This document shows positions 54,992-64,000 of a stretch of 64,000 nt of DNA, piece after piece. Positions within the stretch are counted from its first letter, which is position 1. Each line of letters begins with the position of its first letter. The notes under the pieces are model-generated. The model searched no databases. It was not told the DNA's origin and saw only the letters and a program-made list of their open reading frames with translations. A program made the translations under genes and the position numbers. Source of the DNA: Phaseolus vulgaris (Eukaryota > Streptophyta > Magnoliopsida > Fabales > Fabaceae); assembly GCF_000499845.2 (NCBI RefSeq), contig NC_023750.2, positions 27,463,177 to 27,527,176 on the forward strand, in the 5' to 3' direction.

Positions 54992-55856
54992 TGTACCGAC
55001 CTAGTAGTCGGGAGTTATGACGTGGCGTCGAGCTATTATATAGGCGTGTTGGATGGGACACCTGGTTGGCAGGAGGGAAGGAAGTCGGGGGGTTCGTGTA
55101 GTCGCCAGTTATTAAGTTGGCGTGCTCCGATCTCCAGCATACCTAAACCGGCGGTCACCGGGTTGAAGATGAAGTCGCCAGATGGGAACCCAGGCGACCA
55201 AGTGATTAGAAATCGCCGAAGATGAAGGCAGATAGACGCTTCCCAGCTGCCCAGAGGATGAGGTCGGGGGACAGCTTACTTGAACATGTACGGTGAAGCA
55301 GGTAGGGCAGATCATGAAGGCGGCCGGCGAGACCACAGGGAAGGTGTGTACGAAGGCACCCGAACTCGCCACCCAGAAGAGATCACGCTCCAGGGCAACT
55401 ATGCACTGAGTTGTATCATGCATAAGTAACTTAGCCAAAACACCTGAAGAGTAAGAAATAGCGCCCAAGTCAAGGATGCTCCGGATGATGGCACGTGTAC
55501 AGCTAGATGCAAGCCACGTGTACTGCCAGGAGAGAGAAAGGGACCAGGTATATAAGAGTTTCCAACGAACTTCTGAGGTACGCACGTTCAGATTGTTTCT
55601 TTACGATTGCAAGTCTTGAGTACACTGAGAGAGAACTTTTTCACGGTTCCTTAGAGCTCTTGAGTTTTACTCTTAAGTAATTGGTGGTTCAGTCGCTGAC
55701 TTGGGCGTCGGAGCGTGATCGGCCGCAGCGGCGCCGTTTCGTCTTTTGTAGGTTCTTGACGTGAATCGCGGTGAAGGACGGAGGCTAACACGACGAAGAA
55801 GTCGATCCAAGCTTGACGAGGCAGGGCTCCAGCGTTTCGGTCAACAGGAAGGATCA
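54992..55856 (+). repeat. 3' LTR of element E
   Basis: 865 bp, TGTACC to GGATCA. Two G-boxes and a TATATAA at 55549-55555. Confidence 0.92.
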
Positions 55857-55879
55857 GTATTGATTGCGCTACGCTTGAC

Positions 55880-55997
55880 AGGTGCGATTATACCAGCACT
55901 AATGCACCGGATCCCATCAGAACTCCGCAGCTAAGCGTGTTTGGGTGAGAGTAGTACTAGGATGGGTGACCTACTGGGAAATCGTCGTGTTGCACTT
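55880..55997 (+). rRNA. 5S rRNA gene copy
   Basis: Full length. Native upstream sequence begins only 23 nt before the start. Variants GCGATTATACC, GTTTGGGTGAG, CTACTGGGAAATCG. Confidence 0.85.
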
Positions 55998-56237
55998 CTT
56001 TTTGAATTTCTTTTTTGTGTTTTGTTTTTCTTCTTCTTCCTGGCCTAGACAGTCAAACCATGGGTTCACCTTTTTTATGCTTTTTTTATTGCTGACCTTT
56101 AAAACAAAATCTTAAAGTACCTACAAAAACGATCGTGAAATAGTGTTGTGTATCAAGTTATCGCGTTCGAGGTCCAACCATTTTGAAACTGAAGCCACCT
56201 GCAAACCCATATAGGTATTGATCGCGCTACACTTGAC

Positions 56238-56355
56238 AGGTGCGATCATACCAGCACTAATGCACCATATACCATCAGAACTCCGCAGTTAAGCGTGTGC
56301 GGCGGAGAGTAGTACTAGGATGGGTGACCTCCTAGGATGTCCTCGTGTTGCACTT
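56238..56355 (+). rRNA. 5S rRNA gene copy
   Basis: Full length, intact box C. Variants CACCATATACC, GTGTGCGGCGGAG and CCTAGGATGTCC. Confidence 0.85.
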
Positions 56356-56595
56356 CTTTTTGTATTTCTTTTTTGTGTTATGTTTTTCTTCCTCTTCCTG
56401 GCCTAGACTGTCAAACCATGAGTTCACCTTTTTTGTGCTTTTTTTGTGCTGACCTCTAAATAAAAATCTTAAAGTACCTAAAAAAACGATCGTGAAATAG
56501 TATTGTGTAGCGAGTTATCGCGTTCGAGGTCCAACCATTTTGAAACTGAAGCCCACCTGCAAACCCATATAGGTATTGATCGCGCTACGCTTGAC

Positions 56596-56713
56596 AGGTG
56601 CGATCATACCAGCACTAATGCACTGGATCCCATCAGAACTCCGCAGTGAAGCGCGCTTATGCGAGAGTAGTACTAGGATGGGTGACCTCCTGGGAAGTCC
56701 TCGTGTTGTACTT
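56596..56713 (+). rRNA. 5S rRNA gene copy
   Basis: Full length, intact box C. Variants CACTGG, GCGCGCTTATGCG and GTTGTACTT. Following spacer slightly shortened. Confidence 0.86.
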
Positions 56714-56941
56714 CTTTTTGTATTTCTTTTTTTCTTCTTCTTCCTGGCCTAGACAGTCAAACCATGAGTACACCTTTTTTTGCTTTTTTTTTTGGTGACC
56801 TCTAAATAAAAATGTTCAAGTACCTATAAAAACGATCGTGAAATAGAGTTGTGTAGCGAGTTATTGCGTTCGAGGTCCAACCATTTTGAAACTGAAACCC
56901 ACTTGCAAACCCATATAGGTATTGATCGCGCCACGATTGAC

Positions 56942-57059
56942 AGGTGTGATTATACTAGCACTAATGCACCGGATCCCATCAGAACTCCGCAGTTTAGCGC
57001 GCTTGGGTGAGAGTAGTACTAGGATGGGTGACCTCCTAGGAAGTCTTCGTGCTACACTT
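56942..57059 (+). rRNA. 5S rRNA gene copy without terminator
   Basis: Full length, intact box C. Variants GTGTGATTATACTAGC, GTTTAGCGCGC and GTGCTACAC. The T-run behind the gene is deleted: CTTC joins TTGGCCTGG directly. Confidence 0.83.
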
Positions 57060-57258
57060 CTTGGCCTGGTCAGTCAAACCATGAGTTCACCGTTTTTGTG
57101 CTTTTTTTTTGCTGACCTCTAAATAAAAATCTTAAAGTACCTACAAAAACAATCGTGAAATATTGTTTTGTAGCGATTTATCGCGTTCGAGGTCCAACCA
57201 TTTTGAAACTGAAGCCCACCTACAAACCCATATAGGTATTGATCGCGCTACGCTTGAC

Positions 57259-57376
57259 AGGTGCGATCATACCAGCACTAATGCACCAGATCCCATCAGA
57301 ACTCTGCAGGTAAGCGTGTGCGGGCGAGAGTAGTACTAGGATGGGTGAACTTCTGGGAAGTCCTCGTGTTGCACTT
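57259..57376 (+). rRNA. 5S rRNA gene copy
   Basis: Full length. Variants CACCAGATCC, CAGGTAAGCGTGTGCGGG and box C GGATGGGTGAAC. Confidence 0.86.
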
Positions 57377-57616
57377 CTTTTTGTATTTCTTTTTTGTGTT
57401 CTGTTTTTCTTCATCTTCCTGGCCTATGCAGTCAAACCATGAGTTCACGTTTTTTGTGCTTTTTTTTTTGTTGACCTCTAAATAAAAATCTTAAAGTACC
57501 TACAAAAACGATCGTGAAATAGTGTTATGTAGCGAGTTATCGCGTTCCAGGTCCAAACATTTTGAAACTGAAGCCCACCTGCAAACCCATATAGGTATTG
57601 ATCGCGCTCGCTTGAC

Positions 57617-57734
57617 AGGTGCAATCATACCAGCACTAATACACCGGATCACATCAGAACTCAGCAGTCAAGTGTGCTTGGGCGAGAGTAGTACTAGGAT
57701 TAGTGACCTCCTGGGAAGTCCTCGTGTTGCACTT
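57617..57734 (+). rRNA. 5S rRNA gene copy
   Basis: Full length. Variants GTGCAATCAT, AATACACC, ATCACATCAG, GTCAAGTGTGC and box C GGATTAGTGACC. Confidence 0.85.
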
Positions 57735-57974
57735 CTTTTTGTATTTCTTTTTTGTGTTTTGTTTTTCTTCTTCTTCCTGGCCTAGACAGTCAAACCATCA
57801 GTTCACCTTTTTTGTGCTTTTTTTTTGCTGACCTCTAAAGAAGAATCTTAAAGTACCTACAAAAACGATCGTGAAATAGTGTTGTGTAGCGAGTTATCGC
57901 GTTCGAGGTCCAACCATTTTGAAACTGATGCCCACCTGCAAACCCATATAGGTATTGATCGCGCTACGCTTGAC

Positions 57975-58092
57975 AGGTGCGATCATACCAACACTGATGC
58001 ACCGGATCCCATCAGAACTCAACAGTCAAGCGTGCTTGGGCGAGAGTAGTACTAGGATGGGTGAACCCCTGGGAAGTCCTCGTGTTGCACTT
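57975..58092 (+). rRNA. 5S rRNA gene copy
   Basis: Full length. Variants CCAACACTGATG, CTCAACAGTCAAGCG and box C GGATGGGTGAAC. Confidence 0.86.
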
Positions 58093-58224
58093 CTTTTTGT
58101 ATTTCTTTTTTGTGTTCTGTTTTTCTTCTTCTTCCTGGCCTACACAGTCAAACCATGAGTTCACCTTTTTTGTCTTTTTTTTTTGCTGACCTCTAAATAA
58201 AAATCTTACAGTACCTACAAAAAC

Positions 58225-59085
58225 TGTACCGCCCTGGTAGTCGGAAGTGATGACGTGGCATCAAGCTATTGTATAGGCGTGTTGATGGGACGCCTGGCTG
58301 GCAGAAGGGAAGGAAGTCGGGGGGGCTCGTGTAGTCGCCAGTTATTAAGTTGGCGGTCACCGGGTTAAAGTTGAAGTCGCCAGATATGAATCCAGGCAAC
58401 CAAGTGATTAGAGATCGCCGAAATAAGTACATCGCCGAAGATGAAGGCAGATAGACATTTCCCAGCTGGCGAGAGGATGAGGTCGGGGGGCAGCTTGCTT
58501 GAGCATACACGGTGAAACAGGTGGTGCAGAGCATGAAGGCGGCCGGCGAGACCATAGGGAAGGTGTGTACGAAGGCACCTTGACTCGCCAATCCAGTAGA
58601 GATCGCGCTCCAAGACAACTATGCACTGAGTAGTATCATGCATAAGTAACTTAGCCAAAGGAGAGTCAGAGGTAGCGCCCAAGTCGAGGATGCTCCAGAT
58701 GAAGGCACGTGTACGGCTGGATGCAAGCCACGTGTCCAGGTGTGTAACTGCCAGGAGAGAGAAAGTGTCCAGGTATATAAGAGTTTCCCAACGAACTTCT
58801 GAGGTACGCACGTTCAGATTGTCTTCTTTACGCTTGCGAGTGCTTGAGTATACTGAGAGAGAGAATTGGTTCACGGTTCCTTAGAGTTCTTGAGTGTTAC
58901 ACTTAGTAATTGGTGGTTCAGTCACTGACTTGGGCGTTGGAGTGCGATCGGCCGCATCGGCGCCGTTTCGTCTTTTGCAGGTTCTTGAGGTGGATCGCAG
59001 TGAAGGACGGAGGCAAGCGCGGCGCATGCGTCGATCCAAGTTTGACGAGGCAAAGCTCCAGCGTTTTGGTCAACAGGCAGGATCA
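58225..59085 (+). repeat. 5' LTR of element F
   Basis: 861 bp, TGTACC to GGATCA. Two G-boxes, then TATATAA at 58774-58780. Longer than the B LTR because it keeps a segment with GCTGGCGAGAGGATGAGGTC. Confidence 0.93.
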
Positions 59086-59506
59086 TCAGGCGCCCACCGT
59101 GGGGCCGTGTAAAACCTGTTCCCATCCACAGCGTGAGTTCTTGGAGGTTTTTGCAGTTTTCTGTGTGGTTGTGTGCTGGTGCAACCATTGTCCGCTGTTC
59201 ATCTAGGTTTTGTTCGGTAATCTCGCGTTTTCCACCGTTCGTTTGGGTTTTTGTTCGGTGAGGTGAAGTTTTCTTCTGATTGCGCGAGTTTCGATCGGTG
59301 AGATCTGAGTTCTTTGGCTCGTTTGATTTTTCGTGGAAGAAGCGGTGGTTTCTGGTGGAGTTGCGAGTTTCTGTGGAGGTTTTCTGTGTTCTTGAGGTTT
59401 CTTTCGACGTTTCACAAAGTTCTGACCGATCGATCGCTGAATCGATCGTCGCTGAAGAAGGTGTTGTTCATTGCACCCTGTGATTCGTCAAGTTTTCATG
59501 AGAAGA
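59086..59506 (+). other. Element F primer site and leader, no gene seen
   Basis: AGGCGCCCACCGTGGGGCC near 59088, then a T/G-rich leader like that of B. Two in-frame ATGs, 59498 and 59507, are possible; 59507 matches the MRSNRSS start of B and D. Confidence 0.65.
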
Positions 59507-62500
59507 ATGAGAAGCAACCGTTCAAGTCCAGTCGCGCCTGTTGCTGCTGAAGGCGCCATGACTATGGCGCAGATGGTGGAAATTATACGTTCGTTGCAGG
59601 CGAATGTGGAAGCCTCGCGCATAGAGCAGGCAAGAATGCACGAGGACCTGGTCGCCTCTCGGGCCAGGAATGATGAGCTTAGCAGAGTGACTGAAGAACT
59701 GCGTCAAGCTCTTCAGGAGCAGCGAGGGCGTCCAGTCGCTGAAGAGGTCGCGCCGTCAACGCCGCCTCGTGTTTTTCCTATGCCTTTCGCTCAGGCGATT
59801 ACTGACACGCCTATCCCTGCGAGTGTGGTACCCGTTAAGGCTGTTTTCACCGGCGTGGAGGATCCTAAGGCTCATCTCACCACGTTCCATACGCAGATGA
59901 TGCTGTCAGGAGGATCGGACGCCGTGTACTGCAAGATGTTTGTGAGCACACTCCAGGGAACGACGCTGGAATGGTTTGTGAGCCTGCCTACAGGTCACAT
60001 AACCAACTTCCAACAGTTTTCAAAGATCTTCGTCGAGCAGTACATCGTGAACAAGGCACCGCCCAGGGTGTCTTATGTTTTGTTTGACATCAGGCAGTAC
60101 CAGGGAGAGTCCCTCAGGGACTACCTGAATCGTTTTGGGGCGCAGATGGTCCGATCGCCAGCCAAAGATGAAGAGATGCTGGTCTACGCATTCAAGAAGG
60201 GCGTGCTGCCGGGACCATTCTGCGAGGCATTGATCAGGGCTCACCCTGCCACATTTGCTGAGGTCAGGCGACTTGCGGTGGCCCACATCGCCGATGAGAG
60301 TGAAGTCGCCGAGAAGAGGGGCAGCGTGGCTCCCGCCAGGCCACGTGCCCAGACCAGGATCCAGCCACAGAGGGTGCTGGAGACGGCGGCGACCAGGAGG
60401 GATCAGAGGACTCGCCATCCTTATGATCCAAGGAAGAACAAGGGCAGGGGCCAAGGGCGCCCGGAACCAGCACGCCGGGAGTACAATCGCCCGCCAAAGC
60501 ACAAGTTTGTCATGGGATTGGCAGACCTGATCGCCATTCCCAATATATCCGCTAGGTTGAAAGCGCCCGAGAAGGTGGGTGACAAGGTGCTGGGACCAAA
60601 GCCAGACGCCTGGTGTGAGTTTCACCAGGGCTTTGGCCACACCGTGGATTCGTGCTTGGCTTTAGGATACCAGCTCGACGATCTGGTCAAGAGCGGGTTC
60701 CTAAATGACTACCTGCTGGACAGAAGGACGGGGGGCGCGTCGAGCTCCCAACCAGCAGGTGGAGAGGCTCAGCAGCACGAGATGCCTACACACGGAGAAA
60801 TCCACACCATCGCAGGAGGTTTCTCGGGTGGTGGATGCACCGCGTCACAGAGAAAGAAGTACGCGAGGTTTGTGATGACGGTGGACATGTTTGAAGATCA
60901 CTCGCCGGACGTGGACATTACGTTCACAAAGCAAGATCTTCGGGACGTTGTGCCTCATGACAACGACCCCATAGTCATCTCGCTGATCACAGCAGGAAGG
61001 AAGGTCCACAGGGTTCTGGTGGATCAAGGAAGCTCGGCAGACGTGATGTTCTGGCCGACTTTCACGCAGTTGGAGCTACCCCTTGACCAGCTGAGGCCAT
61101 ATGGAGGGTGTTTGTATGGCTTCGCTGGTGACCAGGTGGAGGTCAGGGGGTACATCGAGTTGAGGACTACGTTTACGGATGAGGCGGGTTCGAGAACAGA
61201 GAAAATCAAATACCTTGTCGTAAACGCCCCTTCAGCATACAACATTCTGCTGGGAAGACCCACGCTCAACAGAATAGGCGCTATACCGTCGACCCGGCAC
61301 ATGAAGGTGAAGTTGCCGTCTATGGAGGGGGTGGTGATCACCATCAAATCCGACCAGAAAGAAGCGAAGAAGTGCTATGAGAATAGCCTGAAAAACAAAA
61401 GGTCTGTGAGTTACGTGACAACCACCCCGCCTCCTGGTGTGAAGCCCAGATCGACGGTAATAGAAGAGACCGTCGGGAGTGACGTAGTGATGGTGGACGC
61501 TGAGCTGGGGGAGGGGAACGCCGGTTTAGAGGAAGAAGAGGGCAAGGAATCGCCCTGAGGAAGCGAGGGAGCTGGGGATCGCCAGGGCGGTGATCGCCAG
61601 AGAAACCAGGCCAAAACCCGTCGAGCAGTGGCTCGAGAGAGAGATCGGAGGAAAGATTTTCAAGCTGGGAAGATCTCTGGAGGTCGAGCTCCAGGACCAG
61701 ATCGCCAAGGTGATAGAGCGGCATCTGGATGCGTTTGCATGGTCCGCTTCGGACATGCCCGGGATCGATCCCGACTTCTTGTGCCATCATTTGGCAATGG
61801 ACAACTTGGTGAGACCAGTGCGGCAGAGGAGGAGAAAGTTCAACGAGCAGAGGAGGCAGGCGATTAGAGACGAAACCCAGAAGCTCCTCGCTGCAGGCCA
61901 CATCAGGGAAGTCCAGTACCCTGAATGGCTGGCAAATGTCGTACTGGTGAAGGAAAGTAATGGGAAGTTGCACATGTGCGTCGATTTCACTGATCTGAAT
62001 AAGGCTTTCCCAAAGGACTCATATCCGTTACCAAGCATAGACGCCCTGGTGGATAGTGCTGCAGGGTGTAAGTTGTTGAGTTTCCTGGATGCCTTCTCGG
62101 GGTATAACCAGATCAAGATGCATCCCATGGATGAAGAGAAGATTGCCTTCATGACCGAGAGATCGTGCTACTGCTACAAGGTGATGCCGTTTGGGCTGAA
62201 GAACGCGGGGGCCACGTACCAAAGGTTGATGGATCGGGTACTTGCACCAATGCTGGGAAGGAATGTGCAAGCATACGTGGATGACATGGTCGTGACCTCG
62301 CCAGAGAAAAGCAAGCACGTTGCGGACTTGGAAGAGTTGTTCACTACGATCGCCAAGTTTAGGTTGAAGCTGAATCCCAAGAAGTGCATCTTTGGCGTGG
62401 AGGCTGGGAAGTTCCTGGGATTTCTCTTAACTGAAAGAGGAATAGAGGCCAACCCGGATAAGTGTGCCGCCATCCTGGCGATGAGGAGCCCGACCACTGT

Positions 62501-64000
62501 AAAGGAAGTACAACAGCTTACAGGTCGGATGGTCGCCCTGTCTCGCTTCGTGTCGGCCAGCGGAGAGAAGGGCCATCCATATTTCCAGTGTTTAAGGCGC
62601 AATAACAAGTTTGCCTGGACGAAGGAGTGTGAGGAAGCCTTCGTCAAGCTTAAGGAATATCTGGCGAGCCCGCCGGTTTTGTGCAAACCGCTGGTGGGAA
62701 CCCCTCTCAGGTTGTATTTTGCTGTAACTGAGAGGGCGGTGAGTGCGGTGCTCGCCCATGACCAAGATCAGGCTCAAAAGCCTATTTATTTTGTTAGTAA
62801 GGTGCTGCAGGGCCCCGAAACGAGGTATTAGGCCCTGGAGAAGGCTGCACTGGCTGTGGTATTTTCGGCGAGGAGATTGCGCCACTATTTCCATAGCTTC
62901 ACGATACTGGTGATGACCGACTTGCTTATCCAGAAGGTCTTGAAGAAGCCCGATGTTGCGGGAAGGATGGTGAAGTGGGCAGTGGAGCTGTCGGAGTTTG
63001 ATATTAAGTATGAGCCCCGAGGTCCGATCAAGGGGCAGATCTTCGCAGATTTCGTGGTCGAGCTCTCGTCTGAAGTAGCACGAGTTGAAGGGGATGACTT
63101 CCGTTGGGTGCTTTCAGTGGACGGATCGTCGAACCAGCAAGGTAGCGGTGCTGGAGTCATCTTGGAGGGACCCAACGGCGTGCTGATTGAACAATCTTTG
63201 AGGTTTGCCTTCAAGGCCAACAACAATCAAGCAGAATATGAGGCGCTGATCGCCGGGATCTTGCTGGCCAAAGAGATGGGAGCTAGGGTGCTGATGGTAA
63301 AGAGTGACTCGCTGCTAGTCACGGGGCAAGTAACAGGCGAGTTCCAGGCTAAAGATCCACAAATGGCGGCTTACCTGGAGTATGTACAGGAATTGAAGAG
63401 TTCCTTTGCCTCCTTTGAAGTGGTGCATGTGCCCAGAGAGCAGAATGCCCGAGCTGACTTGCTAGCTAAGCTCGCCAGTTCAGGCAAGGGGGGTAGGCAG
63501 AGGACGGTGATTCAAGAAACTCTGAAAATGCCGAGAGCATTTGTAGCAGATCACCTGGTCCTTCAGATAAGTAAGTCGACGGAGAAAGCGCCGAGGAGTC
63601 ACAGATCCCTGACTCAGGAGACCTTGAGGTCGCCAAGAATAAGAGCATGTCGGGGAGAGAAGGTGAACATGACGCAGATCTGCACGACCCATGAGCCAGA
63701 CACCTGGGTAACACAGTACAAGCGGTGCCTGGCGGATGACCTTCTCCCGCTGGATCCGACGGAGGCTAGGAAGATAAAGAAGAATTCTAGCAAGTTCACA
63801 ATGATTGATGGCGAGCTGTACAGGTTTGGGTTCACTCACCCACTCCTGGAATGTGTGCATGGCGAGAAATGTACAAGAATTATGGCAGAGCTCCATGAAG
63901 GGATATGTGGAAGCCATGTCGGGGGTCGAGCTCTGGCCGCAAGGACTCTCCGTGCAGGTTACTACTGGCCAACAATGAGAGAAGATTGCAAGAGGTATGC
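59507..64000 (+). pseudogene. Element F gag-pol (Tat lineage), one frameshift and one stop, 3' end outside the window
   Basis: Starts MRSNRSSPVAPVAAEG. Gag, knuckle (CEFHQGFGHTVDSC) and protease (VLVDQGSSADV) are in the first frame, which is shifted by one extra G near 61541 and then stops at 61556. The next frame, used from about 61545, carries RT (FLDAFSGYNQI, AYVDDMVVTS) and the first RNase H. A TAG at 62829-62831 replaces the CAG of B (ETRYQ). After it the frame is open to the window end: second RNase H with an intact catalytic Asp (SDSLLVTG at about 63306), then the start of integrase (RAGYYWPTMREDCKRY). RT motifs are unbroken apart from LHMCVDF for WRMCVDF and KAFPKD for KACPKD. Confidence 0.9.

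Larger units (their letters stand above)
49446..55856 (+). mobile_element. Element E: non-autonomous Tat element (B family) without gag-pol
   Basis: TGTACC...GGATCA with perfect duplication GTATT (49441-49445 and 55857-55861). The 5' LTR is 908 bp once a nested solo LTR is removed; the 3' LTR is 865 bp. The interior is about 3.56 kb: primer site, a short leader, then directly the antisense gene, a promoter-like stretch and the purine tract. Gag, protease, RT, RNase H and integrase are all absent. All signals needed for copying by enzymes of a related element (such as F) remain. Confidence 0.9.
55857..58224 (+). repeat. 5S rDNA tandem array, segment 5
   Basis: Seven full 5S units between elements E and F. 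The first unit has lost its TATA box to element E. The array is cut at 58224 in the spacer (CAAAAAC) by element F. Confidence 0.94.
58225..64000 (+). mobile_element. Element F: Tat-lineage Ty3/gypsy retrotransposon (B family), incomplete at window edge
   Basis: 861-bp LTR, primer site, leader and gag-pol, running off the window in the integrase zinc region. Left flank AAAAC (58220-58224) would be the target duplication, but the right end is outside. It has the fewest lesions of the B-type elements here: one frameshift and one stop in the 1.5 kb-plus-4.5 kb visible coding region. Confidence 0.9.

Overview
The window is nuclear plant DNA. It is a tandem 5S ribosomal RNA gene array cut into five segments by LTR retrotransposons. 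The 5S genes have the plant layout: a 118-nt transcript, an external promoter with TATA at -28, GC at -12 and C at -1, an internal box C (GGATGGGTGACC), and a downstream T-run. I see no single-copy host protein gene. The organism is a flowering plant, probably a eudicot; a legume is only a guess.

Layout: (1) 5S array 1-2334. (2) Element A, 2335-22579, a Ty3/gypsy chromovirus-like element with a Met-tRNA-type primer site, sitting inside a 5S gene. Its gag-pol is split by element B (7772-19921), a 12.15-kb Tat-lineage Ty3/gypsy element. (3) 5S array 22580-23615. (4) Element C, 23616-33220, a second Tat-type family with large internal deletions. (5) Two 5S units, 33221-33913. (6) Element D, about 33914-37583, minus strand, a truncated B relative (LTR, gag, protease, start of RT). 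(7) The main 5S array, 37584-49445, with 34 gene copies. (8) Element E, 49446-55856, a B relative that has lost all of gag-pol; a 1,075-bp solo LTR sits in its 5' LTR. (9) 5S array 55857-58224. (10) Element F, 58225 to the window end, a B relative with nearly intact gag-pol that runs off the window.

I count 50 full-length 5S copies and 3 truncated ones. The copies are unusually heterogeneous, and none matches the standard plant 5S sequence throughout, so the locus looks poorly homogenised or partly pseudogenic.

The most interesting system is a gene on the antisense strand between pol and the 3' LTR in elements B, C and E. In all three it can be read as a spliced gene: a non-coding first exon, an intron of about 233-266 bp, a coding exon with a conserved globular domain, a second intron (117-189 bp) in the same codon phase, then a proline-rich and coiled-coil exon ending in a shared C-terminal motif. 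A G-box lies about 150-210 bp before the first exon end in all three. Element E keeps this gene plus LTRs, primer site and polypurine tract, and nothing else that codes. Most premature stops in the Tat-type elements fit CAG to TAG changes, as expected from deamination of CHG-methylated DNA.
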